From: CAYMJV01 sp964390545
GTDB lineage: Bacteria > Desulfobacterota > BSN033 > UBA1163
DNA length: 23,179 bases
NCBI GenBank assembly: GCA_964390545.1
Contig: CAYMJV010000047.1
Location: 1-23,179, forward strand
Direction: 5' to 3'
Numbering within the stretch: position 1 is the stretch's first letter; each line of letters starts with the position of its first letter. The notes below the pieces were generated by a model. It made no database searches. It saw nothing but the letters and a program-made list of their open reading frames with translations, and had not been told where the DNA came from. Below are positions 15,076 to 23,010 of the stretch, in pieces. The position numbers and the translations under genes were made by a program.

Positions 15076-15543
15076 GTTTATCAAAAAATTTCATTGAAAT
15101 GATAAGAACTCGCCTTTGGGTGAGTTAAACATATGAAAAAAGAGTTGTATTGCAAGACAAAAAAGACTATCGAGGATTACGGATTCAAATCAAGAATGCT
15201 TTATGAAAATGTCTGTTTGTCTGTTTGTGGAGTTCAAAAAGGAGTCCTTGGGTTCCAAAGAAAATTTCATCCACCTACCAGATCTGTTGCTTCCACCAAA
15301 TCGTTGCTCAACGATGACATCTTGAGCCAAGGATTACTGCTAGAAATCATGTACTAGAATTGAAATATATGAAGATCAAATCCAAACATCTCCGGTGGGT
15401 CATTAACATCCCTGACACGGTAGGTTATGTTATCCCTCTAAGTTTGGAAGCCTCATTCGTACTATCCGGCAAAGAATCAAGGGAATAGAAAAAGTAACAT
15501 TGAGCGTCCACTGTCATAAGAATTATTTTCAAGTAGGGCCGTT

Positions 15544-15571
15544 ATTGGATTTCAGTTACTTCTAATCCAAT
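15544..15571 (-). terminator. 3' stem-loop of Mo-hydroxylase operon 2
   Basis: ATTGGATT (15544-15551) and AATCCAAT (15564-15571) are exact reverse complements around a 12-base loop. They begin 9 bases past the stop of the molybdopterin subunit on the minus strand. No U-run follows, so this may be a 3'-end stabiliser or Rho-linked end rather than a strict intrinsic terminator. Confidence 0.45.
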
Positions 15572-15579
15572 GATGCAGA

Positions 15580-17829
15580 CTACTTAATCTTGCCCAGCGC
15601 TTTAAGGACTTTGTCCGGAGTGAACGGATAGTCCATTATTCTCACGCCGATAGCGTTGTAAACAGCCATAAGTACGGCACTGGGGCCGGGAGAGGTGGAT
15701 ATCTCGCCAACACCAACCGCATGAAAACGGTGGCTGGGTATAGGTTTATCCATAGTTATGTTATCAAAATGAGGCAGGTCGTTGAAGGTCCGCCATTTAT
15801 AATCAATCATGTTGGAATTGACCATTCGCCCGGTACTGGGGTCCAGCATACCACCTTCGAATATCGCTGTGTCCAGGCCTGCGGCTCCCAGGGCGCCGTG
15901 TAACTGGCCTTCCAGGGAGGCGGGAGAGATTACCTGACCGCATCCGGCGCTGTTGAGGACGTTTACGAGTTTAACCTTACCTGTCGCAGTATCAACTTCG
16001 ACCTCGACGAATGTCATAAGAAAATTGCTCAGCGTGAAATCCTCGTTAAAACGGCCCTTACCCAGGACGGTGCTCGTTATGCCAGTTGCTTTACGCCAGG
16101 GTATCCTGTTTTTGGGATTTTTAATCTCAAATATATATCCGTCTTCAGTATCGAGCTCTTCGGGTTTGAGTTTCATCACCGAAGCCGCCATTTCCAGAAG
16201 CTGGCGCCGGGCATCCTCAGCTGCCTGTATTACAGCTGTACCTACGGTAAAAGTGCCCCGTGAACCTACCAGGGCCATCTCGAACGGATTACCGTCTGTA
16301 TCCGGAAAACTCATATTGACATCGTCCAGGGGGAGCTGCAGCACCTCGGCAGCCATCTTACACAAGCTGCTGCGCTGGCCTTGCCCTGCCTCTGAAACCG
16401 CAACCAAAACGAGAGCACGGCCATCCGGAGTCAGTTTTACCCATGTTTCTGAGTTGTCTTCACCGACGTCCGCGTTGCAGTGGATGCCCAGACCCACCCC
16501 CCGCCGCTTGTTACCATCGACAGACGTTGGTTTACCCCATCCCTTCCATTTTTCTTTCCAACCAAATTTGGCTGCGCCATTATCAATGGCCGGAGAGAAA
16601 TCTACTCCCCGATAAACGTACTTTATGCCGTTCCGCCAGAAGTATTCATCGCCTGCCCTGACGAAGTTCTTTTTGAAGAAGTCTACCGGGTTAACGCCAA
16701 CCTTTTCCATTGCCATGCCCATTATGGGCAGAATCGAGCTTTCCAGTTCCTGGCCGCCGTAGCCCCGGACAATGCCGGTGGGCGCCCGGTTAGTGACGAC
16801 CAGCTTGGAGCGGAGGTTCCAGTTAGGACAACGCAAGGCTAGCTGAAGCTCACCGCAGCCTACAGCAATCTCATGTGGTCCTGCTTCCGAACCCGAGCCG
16901 GTATTGACAAACCAATCTCCGGTTACAGCCGTGACCGTGCCGTCCTTTTTGATACCAACACGGGCATTAATGCGGCATGACAATCGTAATGAGTAGGCAG
17001 CCAGGTGCTCCTCTTTTGTGTAATAAATCTTGACCGGTCGTCTGGTTGCCTTCGATAGTTCAGCGGCAAAGCCGATTGGCGTCAGGTTGGCATTTTTCGT
17101 GCCGTAGCTGCCGCCGCACTGTGTGGCGATAAATTGCGTGTTTGCCATACGGAAGAAAGGTTGAGCCAGGTATTTGTTCAGACCAAGTGATTGAGTTGCC
17201 ACGTAGGCTACCAGTTTATCCGGATTTTCCCAGTATGCAACAACACCGGGCGGTTCCGGGGGCAATGGATTGGGAAAACACTCATAAAATCCCGTGCCCT
17301 CAATTATTTCATCAGCCTCGGCAAAGCCTTTGTCAACATCTCCCTTGACTACATTTTGCAAAAGCTTGGAAATCTGGGGAATAATGTTGTTCGGGTACTG
17401 GTCGTATAGCTGTGGCTGACCCGGTTTAATGGCCTCTTTGACGTCGTAGCAAGCCGGCAGCGGCTCGTATTCCACCTCGATAAGCTCAACCGCTTCGTCA
17501 GCAATTTCGGCAGTATCCGCGGCTACCAGCGCAACAGCATCACCGACAAAACGCACCTTTTTATCCAGGAGCTTCATGTGATTGGGGATACCCCAGATAG
17601 CATCTGTTACATCTTTATATGTCAGTACCGCGTGGACACCGGGCAGGGCTGCCGCCCGGCCGACATCTATTCTTTTAATGTTGGCATGGGGGAGGGGACT
17701 CCTGAGCACTTTGCCGATTAGCATATTTGGCAAACGCACATCGTCCAGGTATTGTGCTTTTCCCGTGACGATATCTCTCGCGTCTTTACGTGGCGTATCT
17801 TTTCCAATATAACGGTAGTTATTTGCCAT
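15580..17829 (-). CDS. Molybdopterin-binding catalytic subunit of hydroxylase 2
   Basis: 749 residues, homologous along its whole length to the 763-residue subunit of operon 1. Conserved cofactor positions include Gln213 (VATQ), QCGGSYGTK (237-245), RGYGG (355-359), AGQGQRSS (481-488) and catalytic-type Glu709 (GVGEISTSPGP). Between residues 76 and 90, and around 150-185 and 215-235, it differs clearly from the operon 1 subunit. These regions may line the substrate funnel, so a different substrate is likely. The ATG at 17829 is preceded by GGTGGG; a GTG at 17838 is also in frame but lacks a better site. The start overlaps the 2Fe-2S gene by 11 bases. It is the last gene of the operon, and a perfect hairpin follows its stop. 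Confidence 0.93.
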   Translation of the reverse strand: MANNYRYIGKDTPRKDARDIVTGKAQYLDDVRLPNMLIGKVLRSPLPHANIKRIDVGRAAALPGVHAVLTYKDVTDAIWGIPNHMKLLDKKVRFVGDAVALVAADTAEIADEAVELIEVEYEPLPACYDVKEAIKPGQPQLYDQYPNNIIPQISKLLQNVVKGDVDKGFAEADEIIEGTGFYECFPNPLPPEPPGVVAYWENPDKLVAYVATQSLGLNKYLAQPFFRMANTQFIATQCGGSYGTKNANLTPIGFAAELSKATRRPVKIYYTKEEHLAAYSLRLSCRINARVGIKKDGTVTAVTGDWFVNTGSGSEAGPHEIAVGCGELQLALRCPNWNLRSKLVVTNRAPTGIVRGYGGQELESSILPIMGMAMEKVGVNPVDFFKKNFVRAGDEYFWRNGIKYVYRGVDFSPAIDNGAAKFGWKEKWKGWGKPTSVDGNKRRGVGLGIHCNADVGEDNSETWVKLTPDGRALVLVAVSEAGQGQRSSLCKMAAEVLQLPLDDVNMSFPDTDGNPFEMALVGSRGTFTVGTAVIQAAEDARRQLLEMAASVMKLKPEELDTEDGYIFEIKNPKNRIPWRKATGITSTVLGKGRFNEDFTLSNFLMTFVEVEVDTATGKVKLVNVLNSAGCGQVISPASLEGQLHGALGAAGLDTAIFEGGMLDPSTGRMVNSNMIDYKWRTFNDLPHFDNITMDKPIPSHRFHAVGVGEISTSPGPSAVLMAVYNAIGVRIMDYPFTPDKVLKALGKIK

Positions 17830-18319
17830 ACTTCCCACCTTTGATTACAGCAGTGACAGCTTTCAAAACTTCGTAATGTGAAATGCAGCGGCAGAAATTG
17901 CCGGAAAGGGCTTGCTTGATTTCGTCCTCCGTAGGTTTGGGATTTTTGTCTAACAAGGCTTTAACAGTCATAATGATGCCGGGGGTACAAAAACCGCACT
18001 GGAAGGCGGTGTGGTCAATAAAGGACTGTTGCAGTGGGTGCAGCTGGCCTGTTTTGGGGTCTTCCAGCCCTTCGATAGTAGTCACGCTTATACCGTCACA
18101 CTCTACAGTAAGCATTGTGCATGACAGGACGGCTTTACCGTCAAGTATTACGGTACAGGCACCGCAGGCTCCCCGGTCGCAGGAAATCTTTGTACCGAGC
18201 AGACCCAAATTATTTCGCAGCGTCTCTGCTAACGTATCCGATGAAATGATGTCTTTCCCGATCATCAGTCCATAGGGTTTACCGTTAACTACTAGGTTTA
18301 CTGTCGTTTTCTCCGGCAT
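17819..18319 (-). CDS. 2Fe-2S subunit of molybdenum hydroxylase 2
   Basis: A 166-residue two-cluster subunit. Cys47, Cys52, Cys55 and Cys67 (CDRGACGAC...LSC) form the plant-type ferredoxin cluster. Cys108, Cys111, Cys143 and Cys145 (QCGFCTPG...FCRC) form the second. It starts directly at the domain and lacks the basic tail of the operon 1 paralogue. The ATG at 18319 follows GAGGT on the minus strand; a TTG at 18346 is in frame but overlaps the preceding gene without a better site. It lies 7 bases after the flavin subunit stop and overlaps the molybdopterin gene. It relays electrons between Mo and flavin within the complex. Confidence 0.95.
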   Translation of the reverse strand: MPEKTTVNLVVNGKPYGLMIGKDIISSDTLAETLRNNLGLLGTKISCDRGACGACTVILDGKAVLSCTMLTVECDGISVTTIEGLEDPKTGQLHPLQQSFIDHTAFQCGFCTPGIIMTVKALLDKNPKPTEDEIKQALSGNFCRCISHYEVLKAVTAVIKGGKYGK

Positions 18320-18326
18320 TGTTACC

Positions 18327-20696
18327 TCATTTCCCAGATGTTCCAAGGATTACAATGGCACGCTGAACCATTTCCCTGGCAATAGGAATTTTATAGCTGT
18401 TTTTCTCTAGCGGTAATGCATCTTGAAGAGCAGCCTCTGCCGCAGCAGCGGCCTGTTTATCGTCGAGCGCCCGCCCGACTAACACTTTTTCCGCTGCGGT
18501 AGCCCGTAACGGACGCGGGGCAACCGCACCTAACACTATACGCGCATCCTGACAGATACCATTCTCTATAGAAACAACGGAAGCAACACTCACCAGGGCA
18601 AAATCTATCGCCTCACGCAACCGGAATTTAACGAATGTCTGCCTGGCACCATCACGTAGTGCGGGCACCTGGATTTCTGTAACAATATCCCCTTCTTCGA
18701 GTGCATTAGGGAAGGAGGCGAAGAATTCTGCAACGGGTATAGCCCTGGTCCCCCTTGCGCCGACAATCTTCACTCTGGCATTCAAAGCCTCAAGAGCTAC
18801 TCCGGTATCGGAAGCATTAACGGACACGCAACCGCAATTAGAACACCTGTTTGCCTCGGTCTTAATCTGGTTCAAACCAAAACCGGGAGTGTCTTCAACG
18901 TCTATTGTTCGTTTATTTACCGGAATTCTGGATGCCTTCAATTTCTTTGTTTTCTTGTAATATTCAGCGTTGAATTTCAATAATGGCCCGGCCGCGTTTC
19001 CCTTATCATTTCCGGCTTTCTTTAGATATGCGTCCATGGCAATTGCCGCCCTCTTCCCGGCAGCGATTGCTTCTATCACTGTTGCAGGGCCGTGTGAAAC
19101 CGCTCCACCAGCGAAGACGCCGGGTACATTGGTTGCCTGGGTTTCATGGTCGGCTACAATCAGACCGCTGCTGGTGTTGACAACTCCTTCGGCAAATTTT
19201 AGGTCGGTCGCATATCCGACCGCCATAAATACGACGTCAGCTTCAACAGTAGTCTTGACATTCTCGTCGTAGGTTGGAGCAAAGCGCCCTGATTTGTCAT
19301 AGACTGAGGTACAGCGGATGAGTTCCATCCCGACTACTTTTCCATTAGATTTGAGTACTTTGTGCGGCCCCCAGGAGGGCATAATCTTTATATTTTCTTC
19401 TTCAGCCTGCTCAATTTCCCAGGGGAGTGCCGGCATCTCTTCTCTCTTTTCCAGACATGCCATCGTAGCCTCTTCAGCACCCAGGCGCAACGAACTGATG
19501 GCTACATCAATAGCCGCATTGCCTCCTCCTATGACCAATACCTTCTTACCGAGGGCTTTTTTGATTCCCTTTTGAACATTAGCCAGAAATTCCAGTCCGA
19601 ATACGACCGATTCCTCGCCGTCCAATCCGATAGATATCGGATTCCAGGCACCGGTGCCAATAAAGACGGCATCATAGTCTTTCTTGAGATTATTGAGGGT
19701 GGCGTCCTTACCAATATCAACTTTGAGACTGAATTCAATCCCGATATTCTCAAGCATTTTTACCGTGCGTGTTACGATATCTTTCGGTAGTCTGTACGAT
19801 GGAATCACATACCTTAGTAGTCCTCCGGCTTCTTCCATCCGGTCGAAGACAGTAATGCGATGCCCCGCTAACCTGAGGTAGTAAGCTGCGGCAAGGCCAG
19901 CCGGACCGGAGCCGATTATTGCTACCTTCTTGCCCGTGCTTTCCCCGGGTTTTTCAATGACTTCATCCGCTCTATCCAGAATATAGTCGCCAACGAATCT
20001 CTCAATATCCCTGATTGATAAAGACTCATCGAAATTACCACGGTTGCATGATTGTTCACAGAAATGCGGGCAAACCCGGCCGGTTATGGCTGGAATCGGG
20101 TTATTCTGAAGAAGGACCCTGGCTGCTTCAAAGAGGTTACCCTCTCTAATTTGACTCAGGTAGGTAGATATGATTACGTGGCCGGGACAGGCTGACTGGC
20201 AGGAGGTTTCAGCAAACCTCAGCCCTCCGAATATCGAATGGTACTGGTTCTCCCTGGTCAGGGCATAGCACTCTATACCACCTTTCAGATAGCAGTTAAT
20301 GCGTCCGCCTATCTGGTTTGGGGACCGGTAGTACCAGCAACGCACATCCTGGCACAAGTTGCCACCGAGAGTACCCATTGTACGGATGTGCGGAGTCGCC
20401 ACTGCTTCCGCCGCCTCGGCGAGTATCTTATACTTTTCCCTGATTATGGGAGAGCTGGCGATATCCTCCAGCTTAGTCAGGGCACCTATCTTGAGTCCTC
20501 TGGCATCCTCTTTAATATAATCCAGATTGGGGATTGTCTTAATATTGATTACGGTCTCGGGATATTCAGGAAGAATTCTATCTTTCAATATGCCGAGTAG
20601 GTCGGTTCCACCAGCAATCAACTTAGCCTTGCCTTTGCTCTGTAGCTTGATTGCTCCATTGATTGTCTTAGCGTCTATATGTTTAAAAGATTTCAT
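18327..20696 (-). CDS. Flavin subunit with inserted GltD-like NAD(P)H oxidoreductase, hydroxylase 2
   Basis: 789 residues with the same unusual layout as the operon 1 paralogue. The CoxM/HcrB N-terminal half (1-158) has AGGTDLL (28-34), GGNLCQDVRCWYYR (111-124), and Cys120, 135 and 143. A GltD-like insert (about 160-612) has Cys166, 170, 209, 213 and 217, FAD motif GSGPAGLAAAYYLRLAGH (262-279), NAD(P) motif IGGGNAAIDVAISSLRLG (389-406) and FAGGAVSHGPATVIEAIAAG (528-547). The flavin subunit then resumes with RCSNCGCVSVNASD (617-630) and CO_deh_flav_C. It is the first gene of this operon, whereas its paralogue is last. The ATG has GAGAGAGGTAAA upstream, and a palindrome lies 29-43 bases before it. 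Predicted function: electron exchange with NAD(P), possibly with ferredoxin or a second acceptor. Confidence 0.92.
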   Translation of the reverse strand: MKSFKHIDAKTINGAIKLQSKGKAKLIAGGTDLLGILKDRILPEYPETVINIKTIPNLDYIKEDARGLKIGALTKLEDIASSPIIREKYKILAEAAEAVATPHIRTMGTLGGNLCQDVRCWYYRSPNQIGGRINCYLKGGIECYALTRENQYHSIFGGLRFAETSCQSACPGHVIISTYLSQIREGNLFEAARVLLQNNPIPAITGRVCPHFCEQSCNRGNFDESLSIRDIERFVGDYILDRADEVIEKPGESTGKKVAIIGSGPAGLAAAYYLRLAGHRITVFDRMEEAGGLLRYVIPSYRLPKDIVTRTVKMLENIGIEFSLKVDIGKDATLNNLKKDYDAVFIGTGAWNPISIGLDGEESVVFGLEFLANVQKGIKKALGKKVLVIGGGNAAIDVAISSLRLGAEEATMACLEKREEMPALPWEIEQAEEENIKIMPSWGPHKVLKSNGKVVGMELIRCTSVYDKSGRFAPTYDENVKTTVEADVVFMAVGYATDLKFAEGVVNTSSGLIVADHETQATNVPGVFAGGAVSHGPATVIEAIAAGKRAAIAMDAYLKKAGNDKGNAAGPLLKFNAEYYKKTKKLKASRIPVNKRTIDVEDTPGFGLNQIKTEANRCSNCGCVSVNASDTGVALEALNARVKIVGARGTRAIPVAEFFASFPNALEEGDIVTEIQVPALRDGARQTFVKFRLREAIDFALVSVASVVSIENGICQDARIVLGAVAPRPLRATAAEKVLVGRALDDKQAAAAAEAALQDALPLEKNSYKIPIAREMVQRAIVILGTSGK

Positions 20697-20724
20697 TTTA
20701 CCTCTCTCAGAGTTGAGAAACTTG

Positions 20725-20739
20725 GTGCTATTTTAGCAC
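20725..20739 (-). promoter_or_regulatory. Palindromic operator candidate before operon 2
   Basis: GTGCTA-TTT-TAGCAC is a perfect inverted repeat with 6-bp arms, 29-43 bases upstream of the flavin subunit ATG. Its position suits a repressor site or leader hairpin. No regulator gene is present in the window to pair it with. Confidence 0.5.
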
Positions 20740-20957
20740 TGTTGAACCGTGTTTGCAAAAACCTGTTGTACTAGTCATTGAAGATAGGATAACAGATATT
20801 CAAGAATGTGTGCACTTCCGCTCAGGTGACTCCATTACAACCTCTTTTTTTACCCTTCATATTCCATCTTTTTTAGGGCATTTTACTTTTCATCGGAATG
20901 TTCAATATTCTTCACCAACCGCTGTTTTGTTCAATAGATAATTCTATGTTTTGTCAT

Positions 20958-20990
20958 AGCTCCATATCAAGTCTGTTGCTTAATGGAGCT
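20958..20990. repeat. Perfect 8-bp inverted repeat, 17-base loop
   Basis: AGCTCCAT (20958-20965) and ATGGAGCT (20983-20990) are exact complements. It lies 19 bases before the operator-like repeat at 21009 and may be part of the same regulatory or RNA structure. Confidence 0.45.
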
Positions 20991-21008
20991 GACACTCTGA
21001 AGCTCTTG

Positions 21009-21029
21009 ATACACTAGGGGATAGTGTAT
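21009..21029. promoter_or_regulatory. Operator-like 8-bp inverted repeat
   Basis: ATACACTA-GGGGA-TAGTGTAT is a perfect inverted repeat with 8-bp arms and a 5-base centre, the size typical of a dimeric repressor site (for example TetR- or GntR-type). The cognate regulator is not in the window. It could control either divergent unit. Confidence 0.5.
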
Positions 21030-21166
21030 ATTTTGTACTGAGATAACGGTCTACTGCCTTGTGTTAATCAAGGATAGCTTATTAATCTTTCCCTTTTTAT
21101 ACCTTTGAAGAAGTTGAAGAAAACAGCTCGATATGATACTATCGGCCGTGGTTCACCTCACAGATG

Positions 21167-21206
21167 CGCAAACGTGCTTTCGGCAGGAGAACTCCGCCTG
21201 TTTGCG
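21167..21206. repeat. Long imperfect stem-loop
   Basis: CGCAAAC (21167-21173) pairs with GTTTGCG (21200-21206). An inner GGC-A-GGAG / CTCC-G-CC pairing (about 21182-21198) extends the fold. It might be a small structured RNA, an attenuator, or a dispersed repeat unit. Confidence 0.4.
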
Positions 21207-21539
21207 TAATTTAATACATTGTCTTATGCCCAACTCAGGTTTTAATGTTGATAATTTGATTTAACTCGCTTTAGAATCGGTTGAAATTATCAAAAGAGGG
21301 AGTTGTATGTCAAGAAGAAAAATTTACGAGATATGGGGGGGTTCTCAAATCGTATGGGGATACCGGGACAAAGAGCTTTCGGAGTGGAATTAGGGTGACC
21401 AAAGACAGGGCTTTCATCCTCCCAATCTGATAAAAGGGGGTTTTTGCCCCCACCTGTGCAAGCAGACCAACTCCTTGTCCCATCTATCCAAACAAGATCC
21501 ACTGTGTTCGATTTTTCGTTGTGTTCTGGGAGGTGCAGA

Positions 21540-22397
21540 ATGAAAATCCTTGGTTTGAATGGAAGCGAGAGGAAACTTGGGAATACAGAGATCCTCGTCA
21601 AAGAGGCATTGATGGGGGCTGAGGAGGAAGGGGCTTACGTTGAAATGCTTAGACTGACCAACTACAAGGTATTGCCCTGTGATGGCCTGGCTCCGTGTGT
21701 TTTTGGGAATTCGCGATGTAACCTGAAGGACGACTTTAACTTCATCATCGACAAGATATTTGAGAATGATGGGCTTGTTCTGGGAACTCCCTGTTACATC
21801 TTGGAGAGCGCAGCGATTATCAAACAATTCATTGACAGGGCATTTTCCATTAATTTCCGGTCTAAAGCGAGAGGGAAACCCGCTGTGATTATCGTCCCGT
21901 ATGCGACGAGGGGTTGGACCCCCTATGCTTTTCTACAACCCAACATGCTGCTCCTTTTCCTAGGTATGGAGGTTATCGATCGAGCGCTGATACATACCCA
22001 AGCCATCAATGAAGTGGTGCTCTATGATAAGGCTTTGGCCAAGGCACGAAACATGGGTAAGGAGCTGGCGAAAGCCGTGAAAACAGGGGACACCTCTTAC
22101 CATGGAGAGCCTGGAATCTGCCCCATCTGTCAGGACAGGGTCCTTCGGATTCTACGAGACAATGAGACAGTAGAGTGTGGCGTTTGTGGAATAAGAGGCA
22201 AGATCCTTATTGAAGGCGGAAAGATTAAGGTTCGGTTCGACAAAGATACTATCTTGAAACATCGTTTTACTGAGGAAAACATCTATCGGCACTTCACGTA
22301 TCACATTAAACCTTCCCGAGACTACTTTACCAGAACGAGAGACATCACAAAGGAGAGAAGGGAACAGTACCGTGATTATCTCAAGCCAGCTCCCTAG
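21540..22397 (+). CDS. Iron-sulfur-flavoprotein-like NAD(P)H:FMN reductase with zinc ribbon
   Basis: 285 residues. The N-terminal 180 residues are a flavodoxin-like FMN fold: the phosphate-binding loop LGLNGSERKLGNTE (4-17) starts the family signature. PCDGLAPCVFGNSRCNLKDDF (46-66) aligns with the region where iron-sulfur flavoproteins carry a compact cysteine motif, but the spacing here is wider (Cys47, 53, 60), so a cluster is doubtful. LGTPCYILESAAIIKQFIDRA (81-101) is the family's second FMN contact. A C-terminal extension holds a zinc-ribbon motif, Cys194-x2-Cys197 and Cys213-x2-Cys216, then a basic tail. The ATG at 21540 follows GGGAGGTG; the frame stays open to 21444, but that part precedes the ribosome site. 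It is probably a cytosolic redox partner or quinone/flavin reductase. A link to the Mo enzymes is only positional. Confidence 0.82.
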   Translation: MKILGLNGSERKLGNTEILVKEALMGAEEEGAYVEMLRLTNYKVLPCDGLAPCVFGNSRCNLKDDFNFIIDKIFENDGLVLGTPCYILESAAIIKQFIDRAFSINFRSKARGKPAVIIVPYATRGWTPYAFLQPNMLLLFLGMEVIDRALIHTQAINEVVLYDKALAKARNMGKELAKAVKTGDTSYHGEPGICPICQDRVLRILRDNETVECGVCGIRGKILIEGGKIKVRFDKDTILKHRFTEENIYRHFTYHIKPSRDYFTRTRDITKERREQYRDYLKPAP

Positions 22398-22432
22398 CGA
22401 AGGACTGTTATGAAAGCCTTGGGAGGGGCTTG

Positions 22433-22480
22433 CCCTCACCCATCCCCTCTCCCCACTGGGGAGAGGGAGGGGGTGAGGGG
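22433..22480. repeat. GC-rich intergenic palindrome (copy 4 of 4)
   Basis: CCCTCACCCATCCCCTCTCC (22433-22452), CCACT, then GGGGAGAGGGAGGGGGTGAGGGG (to 22480). It is nearly the same as 718-765 and again sits just past a stop codon. It may serve as a 3' stem-loop. Confidence 0.75.
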
Positions 22481-22529
22481 AACATTTCGTTAAGTCATTC
22501 TTGAGACGCAAAACCGAGAGGTGACGGTG

Positions 22530-22895
22530 ATGCAGACTCTTACGGGAAAGTTGAGATGGTATCCTGGCGATGCTTTAGTTGAAATAAGACAGGAAGACCT
22601 GGAAAAAATCGCAAATCAATGCGGTGTGCATATTATTGTCAATGAAGTAAAGGCAAAAGATTTGTTTACCGAAGGGAAAATGGTTCTAGAGGAAACTGGA
22701 AATAAATCCTTGGAAGAGGTGACCCAAACCGTCATCACGATATTAGCATCCACGGAACATGCCTTTAAGGAATGTCTTCTGAGCATTATAGATAAGTACA
22801 GAGCTCCCCGGAGCGTCTATTCCACGTGGGGCAGCGATGAACGAGCCAAGGAGATTTTTCAAGAGGTGGCCGATCAATGGGATGGTTGGTTCTAA
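22530..22895 (+). CDS. Unrecognised small soluble protein
   Basis: 121 residues from ATG 22530, preceded by GAGAGGTG at a normal distance; a GTG at 22521 is in frame but would overlap that site. The protein has mixed alpha/beta character: a start rich in short strands (TGKLRWYPGDALVEIRQED), then GVHIIVNEVKAKDLF, a long helix (LEEVTQTVITILASTEHAFKE) and a C-terminal helix ending DQWDGWF. There is no signal peptide, membrane segment or known motif. It lies 132 bases after the flavoprotein gene, beyond a GC-rich palindrome, and overlaps a convergent small ORF by four bases. No function is assigned. Confidence 0.7.
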   Translation: MQTLTGKLRWYPGDALVEIRQEDLEKIANQCGVHIIVNEVKAKDLFTEGKMVLEETGNKSLEEVTQTVITILASTEHAFKECLLSIIDKYRAPRSVYSTWGSDERAKEIFQEVADQWDGWF

Positions 22896-23008
22896 GGTTG
22901 AGATTGCAAGAATCGGGACGGCTTCCCTCTTTTATTGGGAATACGCCTAGGGACCTCTTGCCTCAGTTGACGAAATTCCTCCAGCCGGTTACGATCTACT
23001 TTATCCAT
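22892..23008 (-). CDS. 38-residue ORF, possible truncated IS110-type transposase start
   Basis: The ATG at 23008 is preceded on the minus strand by AGGAGG (23015-23020) at ideal spacing. It encodes 38 basic residues with RLEEFRQLRQEV at 8-19, ending PSRFLQSQP. The MDK...RLEEFRQLRQE start resembles, from memory, the N-termini of IS110-family transposases (a RLEEYKxxRKEIRGSxEYL pattern followed by the GIDVxK catalytic motif), but the sequence departs right after that and no catalytic part exists. It is therefore either a small protein gene or a decayed transposase start. The whole ribosome site is held in a 17-bp stem (23011-23074), suggesting tight translational control. Confidence 0.4.
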   Translation of the reverse strand: MDKVDRNRLEEFRQLRQEVPRRIPNKRGKPSRFLQSQP

Positions 23009-23010
23009 TG

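Larger units (their letters stand above)
15042..15579. other. Gene-free interval between amidase and operon 2
   Basis: It holds three stem-loops (15058-15075, 15107-15126, 15544-15571) and no convincing gene. A 74-codon plus-strand frame at 15133-15357 has a weak ribosome site and no recognisable content, and is not accepted. The interval is presumably the amidase promoter/leader plus the 3' end of operon 2. Confidence 0.5.
20740..21539. other. Long gene-free divergent region with several inverted repeats
   Basis: About 800 AT-richer bases between two divergent transcription units. No convincing ORF is present; a 62-codon frame at 20753-20941 has no ribosome site. Perfect inverted repeats occur at 20958-20990, 21009-21029 and 21167-21206, and a GGGGG/CCCCC mini-hairpin at 21436-21451. 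Promoters for both flanking units should lie here, but no strong -35/-10 pair was identified. Confidence 0.5.

Noticed and set aside
15133..15357. 74-codon plus-strand ORF between amidase and operon 2
   Set aside because: Weak ribosome site, no recognisable motif, low-complexity composition, and it lies in an interval that reads as leader/terminator DNA. Kept out of the gene list.
20753..20941. 62-codon plus-strand ORF in the divergent region
   Set aside because: Non-ATG start without a ribosome site and no protein-like pattern.
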